Source: Nansenia antarctica
Lineage: Eukaryota > Chordata > Actinopteri > Argentiniformes > Microstomatidae
DNA length: 64,000 bases
Direction of reading: 5' to 3'
Assembly: GCA_963989245.1 (NCBI GenBank)
Contig: OZ022342.1
Coordinates: 22,889,898-22,953,897, forward strand
The translations under genes were made by a program, and so were the position numbers. Within the stretch, counting starts at the first letter, position 1, and each line of letters begins with the position of its first letter. The notes under the pieces are model-generated. The model was not told where the DNA came from, searched no databases, and was given only the letters and a program-made list of their open reading frames with translations. Shown here one piece after another: positions 23,216 through 35,780 of the stretch.

Positions 23216-24916
23216 TCTATGTTATGTGCAATATAACTTATGTTCAGTCACATCCCTGCGTTGTCATATCATGAGCCCTTAACAAGCCAGTGTAAGGCGA
23301 TCAACTTCTCCAGAATTGATTTAATTGAGTCGTCACTTACAAGCGAGTTCGTTTAATCTCAACGAGACGTCCTTGATATAACTTCTTAAGAGAAAATGAT
23401 CCAATCAAATATTAGGCACCACTACTGAACTGTTCATTAAGAGAATATTTATTCAAGCACATCAGCAAGCAATAATAGTTCATTTCCATGGAAAAGTGGT
23501 CCCATCTAGTTTCACCTCCGCAGGCCAGTATCAGCTAGCCGTCAATAGGTTAACTGCAGAAGCTTCACCAAACAAGAACCCCGTTTAGCCTTGGTAGGCC
23601 CTACATAGTCCTTTATACATTTGATTTAACATTTGGGGCTGGGCTGTCCCTCCCCCGCTATCTGGTAGTTTTTTAATTGTCAGCATAAAATCTGTTGCAG
23701 CTGTGAGCAAGTGTTTTAGTTAGTTATGTGGCCTTCAACTCCTCTCTGTGTGGGTGCGAGAGTGTACTGTGTGTTATCTTCTTCTTCTGGCCTCCCTCTG
23801 TGTCCCTCTGCGGTCACACCCCCTGTCTGGGGCTCGTTAATCACATATGCACACACAGCTATGTATTTAAAAAACAGGTAAGCATATGCACACAGTTATG
23901 TTTTTAGGATGTACAGACATTTTTATACAGTTACCTTGGGTATATTCTACGTGCGTTCTAAAGCACTGATTGGCCAGTTATTTGATCATCAAACCCATTC
24001 TCTCATGACTAGGTCAGTGTGTCCTTTATCAGAATAGCTTGTGAAAACATAACTGTTGAAGTTACACAGTCCGATGACTTAGGATCCCATTAACATGTTA
24101 AAATATAGTATAGAAGAATAGACTTAGAAACTCTCTTTTGGCTAATTGCGAGACCTTCCTATTGTTCTCAACTGACCTCAGTCACATATTATTTAAATGA
24201 GCACATAGTACATGATTTATGACTTCTAGTTATTTTAATACAAATTCCCAACACCAGGTAAGATAAAACGATATATATCTCTCACAGAGATAATTCTTAC
24301 AACACAGAGTAATGTTATATATTAGCTCCTTAACTTCACTCATACAGTAAATGAATAAACTTAACTCATACAGTAATTGAGTCTGCACAGCGCCACCTGC
24401 TAGCTACCTATAACTTTATCTAAAATTGAAATATAGACCAGAACATTTTATTTTAACTCAACGAGACTAACCGGCATACATAATGGTCGAATAGAATGAA
24501 ACAAAGAACAATTGAAATTAATTATATTTCAACTAAAAATCTGGTTGAGTAGGATAGCTAGCTAATTAGTTTAGCCAAAACTGCACATGCGCATTTTTTT
24601 CTTCCACCATACTTCAACCACAGATGTCGTTCGGGATGCCAGCATTTTAATGTGAGGGAGACATTTGCAGATAATCATACACACGGTTCTTGTGTTGTTG
24701 TATCAGAAAATGTTTTAATGAAAAAATCCACGAAAGCATCTCATAAGATGCCAGTCCAGTGCAGTGGTACTACAATTCTAGGTCTTAACACGGACTACCA
24801 TCACAATGGCCTACCGTTCAAATGTATCCTTTAGCCTTTAGTTTACGAAAGGCATCTCTTTCTAACAACTGATGCATGTGTTAAATGAATTCCCATGCAC
24901 TCTGTGTTCACTGCAG
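23216..24916 (+). promoter_or_regulatory. 5' flank of ADAD copy 3
   Basis: No coding sequence is recognised. It is collinear with the flank upstream of copy 2, except for a deletion of about 170 bp at about 24127, where GACTTA runs directly into GAAACTCTC. Whether this removes promoter sequence is unknown. Confidence 0.4.
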
Positions 24917-25935
24917 GTACTAATCATGGTGGACGAAGATGTTGTACGTAGCCGGCTGCCTAGAAAGGCGCTCTTATGCACAGGGGCAGCAGCGGCGCTT
25001 TTGGACGACATTTCTGTGTAAGTGGTGACACTGATTCCAGTAACCCAGACGTTTTTGGGGCTCTGCTACCAGAGGACTATAGGCCCATGAGGTCTTCCCT
25101 CGCCAAACCCCTGCATAGTCTTATACTGCCTGACCCAATTCTGGAGGAGGAGGAGGACGACTCTGATGATGACGACAGTGATAGCGACGACAGTGATGGC
25201 CTCTCCCTCCTTGGCACATCCCCACCCAAGTTGGACAACAGCTTCCTAAAATTGGGGCTCCAGTACCAGTCAAACAACCTGCAGAGCAGCCCCGAGAGTG
25301 GAGGTTAGGGGCCAGGTGCTCTCACTTGATGATCAAACTGATATTGAATTCATATTAAACAACTTGTGAGTGTATTTAGAAGGGAACAGGTTATTTTGTG
25401 ATGGAAGTCAGTGGAAACATTCACAGCTAGGCTTGAGGATTATAACATGGGGCATAAACCTGTTTGCCTTCTCTAACAGTTTGATTGAATAGTCTTCCAT
25501 ACTGTAGCCTACATACTGCATGATCTGCCAAGAGTCAGGGTTAGTACATCTCTTCTTCTGACTCTGAAAGCATCTGCTTTTCTAGTGGGTTACACTGACT
25601 GGCACATGCATCGGATGGCAGCAGTGTCCAGTAACGTGTTTGACGACCTCCTGAGGGAGTGTGCCCAGTTCCACAGCTGCAAGAGCGGCCTGGCTGCCTT
25701 CGTCCTGGAGAGAGGTGAGGTCTTCTCTCTGCTCACTGGGGAATCTCAGGCATGCAAACTAGTCACCTTTTCCATTTTTTATCCAAAATCACGTCTTTTT
25801 TTTTTTTTTACGCATCCAAACCCCCCAAGAAGGTCTGTTTCCACAACTCTCGTTGACCTTCTCACCTTTTCAACTCCGTCCCTGGAATCTATTCAATAAT
25901 AATACACTACCAAAATATGTTAACGACTGTAAATG

Positions 25936-28900
25936 GAATGGAATGGAATGGACTTTATTTGTCATTGCTACAGTACAGGTACCAAACAACGAAATTTAGG
26001 AGGGGAGGCTCCCCTGGTGTTTAGGAAAGGAAAAAGAAAACACATTTTAGAAAAAGCATAGATGCATAAAATCACAAGAAGGTAAGGAGCTGGTTTACAT
26101 CAATAAAGGCTATGTACACAATCCACTGTACTATACTGCACAGATAGTCAACTAGGGTTGTCATATTTCACAAGAAAGTATTTTTTCACATTATTTTAAA
26201 GTGTCACAGTTTGCAGGCTTGAAAATGTACATGTTTGTGCCTCAGCACTAGCTGCCATACAATCCGTCCGGACTGTCCTGGGCCCAGAACTTAGGCCTTT
26301 TCTGTGTTCAGGGCCTTGACGGCCCTGTGGTAGAAGCTGTTCTTCAGTCTGTTTGTCTTAGCGGCCGGGGTCCTGTACCTCCTGTTCGAGGGCAGCTTGA
26401 CAAAGTGTTCGTGCCCAGGGTGGGTCGGGTCCTTGGAGATCTTGGAGGCCCTCCTGAGACAGCGTGTTTTGTACAGCTCCTCCAGAGAGGGGAGGGGGGC
26501 GCCGGTGATCTTCTGTGCTGTTCTCACGACTCTCTGTAGCTCGTTTCTCTCCGCTGTTGTGCAGCTGTGGAACCAGTTGGAGATGCCGAGGTGAGGATGC
26601 TCTCCACTGCGCCGTGGTAGAAGGCCACCAGTATCTCCTGCTTGTTGTGTTGTTTCCTGAGGCATCTCAGGGTGTATAGCCGCTGTTGTGCCCTCTTGAT
26701 GGTGCCTTTAGTGTTGTCCTTCCAGGCCAGGTCATCCCGCATGTTGTGTCCCAGGAATCGGAGGGTTGAGACTATCTCCACGCTCTCTCCGTCGATGAGC
26801 AGGGGCTGGATCTCGGACTTTTTCCTCCTGAAGTCTACTATAAATTCCTGGGTCTTTGACTTGTTTAGCAGCAGGTTGTTAACCTTGCACAGCTTGCTCA
26901 ATTGCTCTACCTCATCCCTGTACGCCGCCTCGTCCCCCCCCGAGATACATCCCACCACGGTGGTGTCGTCTGCAAACTTTACGATGTAGTTGCTGGGGTG
27001 GATGGGGGTGAAGTCGTGGGTGTAGAGGTTGTAGAGGATGGGGCTTAGCACGCAGCCCTGGGGTGACCCAGTGCTGAGGCTGAGGGCTGTGGAGGTGTGG
27101 GGGCCCCCCCGCACCCTCTGGGGGCGGTCGGTCAGGAAGTCCTTGATCCACGCACATATAGAGTGTGATAGACCCAGGTCTAGTAGTTTGGTCACTAGCC
27201 TGTCTGGAAGGATGGTGTTAAAAGCGGAGCTGAAGTCCACGAAGAGCAGTCTCGCGTAGCTGTTTCCCCTCTCCAGGTGGGATAGAGTGGCGTGGAGAGT
27301 CGTCGCTATGGCGTCCTCTGTGGACCTGTGGGCTCTGTAGGCGAACTGGTATGGATCCAGGTTGGGCGGGAGGCGTGTGAGTATGTGGGCCCGGACTAGT
27401 TTCTCGAAGCACTTCATTATGATTGGTGTGAGTGCCACCGGGCGGTAGTCGTTTAGGCAGCTCACCGTGCTTTTCTTCGGGACTGGGTTGATAGTTGAGG
27501 TTTTCAGGCAGGGTGGGACGGTGGCCTGGGACAGGGACTGGTTAAAGATGTTGGTGAAAACCCCGGCCAGCTGGTCGGCGCAGTCTCTCAGCACCCGTCC
27601 CAGGACGCCATCCGGCCCCGAGGCTTTCCTGGGGTCCACCGCCTTCAGTACGCGTCTCACCTCGTGCTCTGTGAGGGTGAGGCTGCTGAGAGCTGGAGAG
27701 AGTGGTGTCTGTGTTGTGGTTACCTCCGTTCGCCCCTCGTCGAACCGGGCGTAGAAGGTGTTCAGCTTTCCCGCCAGCAGGGGGTCGTCCTCTGCGGCTG
27801 TGAGCCTGTTGGCTCTGAAGTTTGTCATCTGCTGAACCCCCTGCCACATCCGCCTGGAGTCGTTGCTCAGGAGGCATTCCTCAATCTTCTCTCTGTGCTC
27901 TGCCTTGGCCGCTTTGATGCCGCGCTTTAGGTTGGCCCTGGTGGAGCTGTACAGCGGTGTGCGCTTCCCTGCGAAGAAGGCGTTGTCCCTCTCATTTATC
28001 AGTTTTTGGACCTTCCCAGTCATCCATGGCTTTGTGTTGGGGTAGACCCGGACCCGTTTGTCCACGGTGACTGAGTTGGTGCAGTTCACTATGTGGTTCA
28101 GAACCGACGACGTGTACTGTTCCAGGTCCTCATGCTCATATTCCTGCCATAGGGTGTCATTTAGGCAGATCTGCAGTGGAGCGGACCCTTCTGGCCAGGT
28201 TCTGACAGTCTTAGTGGTGGAGGGAGCACTTTTCCCCATTGTAGTGTATGCAGGAATCAGGAGGATTGACACATGGTCAGACATGCCTAGATGAGCTAGC
28301 GGACTAGCCTTGTAAGCACGTTTGATGTTGGTGTATACCTTATCCAGTGTTTTTTCTCCTCTCGTTGCGCATTTTACATGCTGGTAGAACTTGGGTAGTA
28401 CTGCCTTCAGGTCGACATGATTAAAGTCCCCCGCTATGATGTGAATAGCCTGTGGATCAGTACTTTGTTGGCTACTAATGACGTCATATAGTCGCGCCAA
28501 TGCTACTTTGCTGTCTGAGCTAGGTGCTATATACACACATGTAATTAGCACCGCGTTAAACTCCCTAGGCAGGTATGTGGGTCGGCATTTAACAGTCAAG
28601 TATTCTAGGTCTGGGGAGCAGTGGCTACTTACAGTTTTCGTGTTTAAGCACCAGCTATCCTTCGTCGATATTATGATCCCACCGCCTCTTGACTTCCCGC
28701 TACGCTCCGTTCGGTCAGCGCGATGTAGCGTTCGGCCCTCTAAGCTAACGGTAGCGTCCACAATGTTGTCATTTAGCCAGGTTTCGGTCAGAATAATCAC
28801 ACAGCTATCCCCTACGATGCTGTTTTTGGCCACCTGTAGTCTTAGTTCATCCATCTTGTTAGTCAGGGATCTGACGTTAGAGAGGAAAATGCTTGGTAGC

Positions 28901-29267
28901 GCTGGCTTGTTTGGGTTTCTCCTTAGCCTTGCTAACAGGCCTCCCCTGCGGCCTCGGGGTCGCTTACGATCTCGCCTCCGTCGCTTCCGCCTCAGGGAGG
29001 GGACTGAGAACCAAGGTTCGCCCGGTACACGGGCTATCTCGTAATATATCCTGTGTTGCTTTAGAAACTCCGCTGTAACTGTCTTGTCGTTTTGCGTGCC
29101 GATTTCTAATAAGTCGAGCCTGCTGTAGGTACTATTTACACAACTGTTCCCTATAAGTACTAGAATAAAAGTGTACATACAAATGTATTTACAAACATAA
29201 AGAAACACCAGTGTGGTCGCCCCCCGAGCTGCGCGGACTAAGCGCGCGGCCATCTTGCAGGTGTCAA
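25936..29267 (-). mobile_element. Rex1/CR1-like LINE in ADAD copy 3 intron 3
   Basis: A 3.33-kb insertion in minus orientation with the short target duplication AAATG (25931-25935 and 29268-29272). The empty site is at about 15850 in unit 2. Its 3' end is a CAATGACAATAAAGTCCATTCC-type tail, typical of Rex1 elements of fish. The reading frame spans most of the element. The same insertion, severely truncated, is in unit 4 at 46057. Confidence 0.88.
26291..29253 (-). pseudogene. Rex1-type endonuclease/reverse transcriptase with one frameshift
   Basis: From an ATG at 29251-29253 the frame runs 909 codons to 26524. It includes an APE-like endonuclease (LTETWLND, GDFNHVD, GMSDHVS) and a reverse transcriptase (DYRPVALT, FVDFSSAFNTI, GSPQGCVLSPILYNLYTHD, FADDTTVVG). 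Comparison with the fragments at 35023 and 50978 shows one base missing at about 26591 (CCTCGGC instead of CCTACGGC in sense). The last ~90 residues (CTTAERNELQRVVRTAQKIT ... FYHRAVKALNTEKA) are therefore in another frame down to 26291. Otherwise the motifs are complete, so the damage is recent. Confidence 0.85.
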
Positions 29268-31239
29268 AAATGACACCTATTTTTGATGAGCATGTCTAAT
29301 GTACGCACACACAGTTTATGTGTCATCCATGTGTGTTATATATATGTGTGTCTATAGATTGTGAATAGTTTATGGATGTGATTCTCCCACATTATTCCCT
29401 CTCCAGAGCTGTGTGACACTTGGGGCCAGTCCTACGTGCGCTACAACGTTGTGGCGTTGGGCACGGGCGAGTCAAGCTGCAGTGACTGGCTCTGCTTCAG
29501 TGGCACCATGGTGCATGACTGCCATGCCATGGTCATCGCCAGACGGGCTCTCCAAAGGTACATCAGCCTGACAGGAGTTTTGTTGGATCGTCTGGACTTA
29601 CTTACTCACTTCACTCACTTGTTTGGTTTGTTTAGCTATTAATACTGGAGATTAGCAAATGATGTGTCCGATCCTGTATTTCTATTCAGGTTCTTGTACA
29701 AACAGCTTCTGCTGTTCTTCAGCCATGACCCAAAGTGCAAGGAGCGCTCCATCTACGAGAGAAACTCAGACAGCCACCTGCTCCAGCTCAAGACCAAAAC
29801 CTACCTTCACCTCTACACCAACCAGACCCCAAGAGGGGCAGCACAGTGCGGTTCCATGTGAGTGTGTGCATTTTCATATCGGCTGCTGTTGTTGAGTGTC
29901 CAATGCGGAAATCTTAATTGCTTGCATCCACTCAGAAGTGTAAGAATTGGATGGGAATTACATTTTGGGGCAGTTTACATTTCACCAATTTAGTGATCTA
30001 ATTGAGTGACCCAGTGAGAGTGATTGTGTGCATCCTCTGTCCCCATAGGAACTCCCTGAATCTCTACAGTTCCCTGATGCTGCAGTGCCATGCTAAGGGC
30101 TCTCTGATCCCTGTGGCTCTCCTCCATCCGGGTGTGTGGGGCGCCCGGGTCTGCTGCATGTCCGACAGTGACAAACTTTGCCGCTGGGCCGTCACCGGGG
30201 TCCAGGGGGCGCTGCTGAGCCACTTCATTGAGCCACTCTACATCATCAATGTGGTCCTAGGTAAGTAACCAAGGATGCATTACAATCACAGTAGCATAGG
30301 CCGCCCTCCCTTGTAGGACTGACGGACAGTGCTCCAGTGACACTGAGAGGTATTAAGCCTCTAGTCGCCCCCGTCCCCCGGCCAGGAATGGCTGTTCTAT
30401 GTTCTACGGTAAGTAGCCGTTGACGGCTTTGGTTTTCAAACCATAATACAAACACAACAACCAGAATCTTAATGCTGACGTTTGGTACATTTTGAAATAG
30501 TCACCGAATCTTTCTCAATCTAGTCTGTTTTCCCTGAATAATGTGCTGTGTAATACTGGTGTGTGATACTTTTCTCAGGCTTGTTCTAATATTTTATCTT
30601 TATCTTGACAATTCTCAGCAATCTACAGCAGTGTTCTAGAATTGTATTGTAGTACAGCGGCTTAGCTCTCATATTATGAGGAATTGTGCACTTTTTGAAG
30701 AAAGCATGACATTTCTACCATAGTTAGTACATACCATAAGGTTTGTTTTCAGATGTGGAGGGAAGTCAGATTTGACCCCAGAGGCCCGGGAGAGGTCAAA
30801 TTCAAGATGGCCGCCAGGCCACTGTGTCTAATGTTCAAACACGCTTAATTTTAGAACCAAACAGAGTAGAAAAACACTTTAGGTGTCCTTTCCAACTAAG
30901 TTAGGGATGCCCATTCATTTGGTGATACTTTTGAGATCGCCAGAATTCAAGAAAATGCATTTAGGTCAAGGTCTATGTAAAAATTTACCTCAGAAAATTT
31001 CTTTTTATTTATGAACTCTGTATTTATGAGGAAAAAAAACGTTTTTATTGCCCTGCATTATTCAGTTATTAGTTATTATTTACTGGGATGTGTGGTTATT
31101 TTATTTTATTTATTCCTGCTAAGCACAGAGTTATCAGCAGATGGCCCTCTAGGGCACCAGTAGCTACGGTTACCAGTAGTAACGCCAACACTCCGTGATA
31201 GTGCAGTATGCACGAGACAGAGAGCACTTCTGATGAAAT

Positions 31240-34200
31240 TGTTACGTCTGTAGTTTTACGACAGTTGGGACTTTACGACGTACCGTATTACGTTTTGTGT
31301 TACACTCGTGTTTGATAAAATGGAGTTGCCAGCTCCGACTACAAGCTCTGAGTTTGACTCCGTTATTGAACATAACAGAAATATCAACAGGTAAATATAA
31401 CAAGTAAACTGACTTACTATGAACAGACAATATTAGTACACTTGAGTAAAGCCTTAGTTCCTAACTGTACCATGCAAAGACATTGAATTTGATTATAGCC
31501 GGGAATGAGTTTGCTAGCTAGCAAGACCCGCCATGCACACCAGGTCACAGCTGCAAGCCTCTACACACTCCTCCAACAAGCTTACAGTGAAGACTGCTCA
31601 TCTGATGATACTGATGCCGTGCCACCTGATAGTCCATCTTTTGATGAGTGGTGCATACAGCGAGCAAAAGCCAGTGTTCACTTTGATTACTGGCTTAAGA
31701 CCCTGTCATTGGAGCTTCTCTTGCTGCGGTACATCAGGTCACTTCGTGAAGGTAACTTCCTGCTGTACGTGGAATCCCTGAGGCAAATCATTCCCTGGAT
31801 GTTCGCCCTAGATCACACACACTATAGCAGATGGCTTCCCATACACATCCGTGACATGATAACTCTTGCTGAAAAACACCCAGATGTCCTAGCAGAATTC
31901 AAGTCTGGAAATGTTGTGGTGCACAAAACCAGCAATAAGTTCTCTGCCATTGCACTTGACCAGTCCCATGAGCAGAACAACGCAATGGTGAAAGGTTCTG
32001 GTGGGGCTATTGGACTGACTGGCAATCCAGGAGCGCTCAGACGCTGGATGGTAGCAGGGCCAGAAATCGCCAGGATCACTAAAGAGTTTGAGGAACAGGC
32101 AATAAAGCAACAGCATGGAGTTAGTGACACTGGACACAATCACCATGACCAACACCCTGGTGTGCAAGCAGCATTCCTGAAGGAGGTTAAGGCACTTGTG
32201 ACAGTGCTGGAAGAGATGGGGAATCCTTTTCTAGAACACAGCCAAGACCTACTAGTCATTGACACAAGGGACATCATGGACACCCAAGTGGCTGAAACTG
32301 TGAGAAGGATCGAGACCCTTGGTGAGGAGCAGTACAGCAAGTTTGTGACAGAAAGGCTAGAACAGTGTACAACACCTGTCACGCAGACACTTCGAAAGAA
32401 CAAGTTGCCACTGTTCAGTAGGCCACCTGTCAAAATAAAGTCAAAAGACAAGGCACAACTTGCAGCACTGAAGAGTGACTGTGGTCTCTTTTCAAGGCTG
32501 TACATCTCCTGTCAAACACGAGATGGAGACATACAAAATGTATTCTCCCATGAAAACCAGGCAGCCCCACCAGCTCTGTCAACTGGAGGAAAACTTCGGA
32601 TTGGGGTTAAAGCAGATCTACTTCGCTGCCTGGAGTCAGATCTGCTCGAAAACAAGAGTGTGCCTGTAGCTGATGCAGTAATTCTTGATGGTGCAGCGGT
32701 GGTTCAAATGCTAAATCCTAGCACATCAAGAACATTTGAAGAGTATGGAGAAACAGTGTTTGCACCATACATCTCTGCTCAACATCAGAAAATCACCCGC
32801 GTTGACCTTGTCTGGGATGTATATCTACCTGCCAGCCTGAAAGCCTCAACCAGACAGAAGAGGGGAAAGGGCACCAGGAAAAGGGTGGCTCCTCCTACTG
32901 TGATGCCTAAGAACTGGAAGGACTTCCTTCGATGCGATGAGAACAAAACGGAGTTGTTTTCTTTCCTGTCACACAAAGCTGTTCATCTACCTCTACCACA
33001 GGGCAAGGAACTGTATGCAACAGTTGGAACTGGAGTCCTCTACTCTCCCGCTGAGTTATGCTTGGCCTGCCTTGCCCCATGTTCACAAGAGGAGGCAGAC
33101 ACTCGTCTACTTCTGCATGTGGCAGATGCTGTGCAGAAGGGGTGTAAGAAGGTGACCATATGTACCGTTGATACCGATGTGGTGGTACTGGCTGTGGCTT
33201 CATTTAGCAAAATAGCTCCTGATGAGCTGTGGGTTGCCTTTGGTGTCGGGTCAAGCTTTAGGTACATAGCTGTTCACCAAATGGTTGCCACAATGAGTCC
33301 CATACAGTGCCAGACTCTCCCAGTCTTTCATGCTTTCACTGGGTGTGACACTGTCTCTACATTCGCTGGCCGAGGAAAGAAGACTGCCTGGGAGACTTGG
33401 AAGTCTTTCCCAGAGGTCAATGATGCTTTCAATGAACTCCTGTGCATGCCAGGTGAGGTCAGTGAAGAGTAAAAATTACTGCTAGAAAGATTTGTGGTGC
33501 TAATGTATGACCGAACCAGTGAGAGCACGGAGGTGAATGATGCCAGGAAACAGCTCTTCACACAGAAGTCCAGAACTTTAGAAAACATTCCTCCAACCCA
33601 GGCAGCCCTCAAAGAGCACATCAAGCGCACTTGCTACCAGGCCAACTGTTGGAACCAGGCACTGGTCCTGGATCCAAAGATGCCCGAGACATCTGACTGG
33701 GGCTGGACAAAGGATGAAACTGGTTGGCATCCGCTCTGGACCACTCTCCCTGAAGCCTCTAAATCGTGTCATGAGTTGATCCGCTGTCGTTGTGAGAAAG
33801 GGTGCACTGGACGGTGCAAGTGTGCCAAAGCTGCACTTAAGTGCACTGATCTGTGCTTTTGTTCTGGAGATTGTTAGATTTTGATAGTTGTTAGTTGATA
33901 GTTCTTACAATTTGCCCTGCTCCACCTTGCCCCGCTCTGTGACTCCGCCCTGCTTCCTTGCTGGGACACTTGGCCCTGTCTCCTCCCATGACAACATACT
34001 GTGAACCTAGCCCTTGTCTCCATCATTATAGACTCTTTTCCCTGTCACTCTTCCGAGACTTTGCCACTCCCTTGCCCCACCCCCCAGGACCGCCTCACAC
34101 CTTGTCACTGCCTCCATGAACTGTGTCTCAACTTGTTACCGTCCACTTGAACTCTGCCCTCCACATCATCACCCCTGCCACCACCTCCACCTCAGAGACT

Positions 34201-34649
34201 TTGTGTTCTGTGTTCTAGTTCTGTTCTGGTCTTGTGTTGTGTTGGTCTCGTGGTTTGCTATGGTCTAATGTCTTGTGTGGTGTCTCTTCTCTTGTCCCTC
34301 CAGTCTTCTGGTCTCCCAGTTCCCGTGTCAGTCACTTTCCTGTGTTTCTTAGGCTCCCCCTGTTGGCAGCTCTGTGTATTGTTCTGTTCGTGTCCTATGA
34401 TTACAGTATGTGTAATTGTCTCCACTTGTGTTTGGTCTTGTCCTTCACCTGCCTCATGTCTGCTTGAATGTTTGCTCCCTGTATATCCCCTCATGTCTTC
34501 CCTTGTCTTTCGTCGGTTTGTCATTAGTTTGTTAGTTGTGTGTACCTTGAGTTCCGTACAATTTTGTTTTGGAAATAAACAACCTTTTTGCATCCTTCGC
34601 CTGCCTAAGTCTGCATAGTGTGTACTACTTCTCTACACTAACCATAACA
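31240..34649 (+). mobile_element. Gypsy LTR-bounded unit carrying a nuclease gene
   Basis: It begins TGTTACGTC and ends CCATAACA, the TGTTA...TAACA ends of a gypsy LTR. The identical 3410-bp unit at 47195-50604 is preceded by a gypsy integrase C-terminus and a G-rich polypurine tract, which fixes the LTR start. The 3' part (about 33900-34649) looks like LTR U3-R-U5: pyrimidine-rich with AATAAA at 34574-34579. In between lies the coding region at 31505-33877. TTAC occurs at both edges of the extra sequence (31242-31245 and about 33906-33909). This fits insertion of a gene-bearing element into the LTR, but that is inference. Here it is a solo unit without gypsy internal sequence. Confidence 0.65.
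31505..33877 (+). pseudogene. FEN/XPG-like nuclease with CXC tail, copy with one stop codon
   Basis: It is collinear with the intact gene at 47460-49832. A C-to-A change makes TAA at 33470-33472 in place of the Ser codon after residue 655, cutting off the last 134 residues including the CXC tail. The nuclease motifs lie before the stop: EEADT at 529-533, DTDVV at 556-560 and GCDT at 613-616. A few other substitutions separate the two copies. See the intact copy for function. Confidence 0.8.
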
Positions 34650-35022
34650 ATAGTAGCCTATCAAAATAGAAGCAAAGTTTCATGTAATCACGTAATTTCA
34701 ATGTAATTTGACCTTGACCTAAATGCATTTTCTTGAATTCTGGCGATCTCAAAAGTATCACCAAATGAATGGGCATCCCTAACTTAGTTGGAAAGGACAC
34801 CTAAGTGTTTTTCTACTCTGTTTGGTTCTAAAATTAAGCGTGTTTGAACATTAGACACTGTGGCCTGGCGGCCATCTTGAATTTGACCTCTCCCGGGCCT
34901 CTGGGGTCGAATCTGACTTCCCTCCACATCTGAAAATAAACCTTATGGTATGTACTAACTATGGTAGAAATGTCATGCTTTCTTCAAAAAGTGCACGAAT
35001 ATTGTGCTAAGCCGCTGTACTA

Positions 35023-35780
35023 TACACCCTGAGAGTCCTCAGGAAGGAACACAGCAAGCAGGTGACCTTCTACCGCGGCGCAGTGGAGAGCATCCTCACC
35101 TACGGCATCTGCAACTGGTTCTCCAGCTGCACAACAGCGGAGAGAAATGCGCTACAGAGAGTCGTGAGAACAGCACAGAAGATCACCGGCGCCCCCCTCC
35201 CCTCTCTGGAAGAGCTGTACAACACACGCTGTCTCAGGAAGGCCTCCAAGATCTCCAGGGACCCGACCCACCCTGGGTACGAACACTTTACCAGGCTGCC
35301 CTCGAAAAGGCGGTTCAGGACCCTGGCCGCAAGGACAAACAGACTGAAGAACAGCTTCTACCACAGGGCCGTCCAGGCCCTGAACACAGCAAAGACCTAA
35401 GTTCTGGGCCCTGGACAGTCTGGACGGATTGATGGCAGCTGCTGGACTGAAAAAATCAGGTGTAGTGCTGAGGCACAAACATGTACATTTCAAGCCTGCA
35501 AACTGTGACACTTTAAATAAATGTGAAATAATACTATTGTGCAATATGACAACCCTAGTCGTCTATCTGTACAGTATAGTACAGTGGATAGTGTACATAG
35601 CCTTTATTTATGTAAACCAGCTCCTTCCCTTCTTGTGATTTTTTTTTAAAGTAATTTTTTTTTTTTTCCTTTCCTAACACCAGGGGAGCCACCCCTCCTA
35701 AATTTCGTTGTTTGGTACCTGTACTGTAGCAATGACAATAAAGTCCATTCATTCATTCATTCATTCATTCATTCATTCAT
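35023..35780 (+). mobile_element. 5'-truncated Rex1 LINE fragment
   Basis: It holds the last ~115 codons of the Rex1 frame (TFYRGAVESILTYGICNWF ... to TAA near 35398-35400), the 3' UTR, the CAATGACAATAAAGTCC signal and an (ATTC)n tail at about 35748-35780. It lies on the plus strand, opposite to the nearby full Rex1. The ADAD intron resumes with GGGGCCTTAACTGG. The same fragment is at 50977-51735. Confidence 0.88.

Larger units (their letters stand above)
30650..35022. mobile_element. Foldback-like DNA element with ~320-bp inverted repeats, split by a gypsy insertion
   Basis: The arms at 30650-30972 and 34711-35022 are inverted copies of each other, nearly identical over more than 300 bp. 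Each starts AGTACAGCGGCTTAGC at the outside and ends AGGTCAAGGT on the inside. The unique centre (30973-31239 plus 34650-34710) codes for nothing visible. The whole lies in ADAD copy 3 intron 6 and is absent from copy 2 (about 17148). The right end abuts a Rex1 fragment; no clear target duplication was found. The superfamily is not assigned. Confidence 0.75.

Noticed and set aside
34232..34618. 128-codon Cys/Leu-rich frame in the nuclease unit 3' part
   Set aside because: Pyrimidine-rich LTR sequence yields such hydrophobic frames by composition; no domain, and the region has LTR polyadenylation features.
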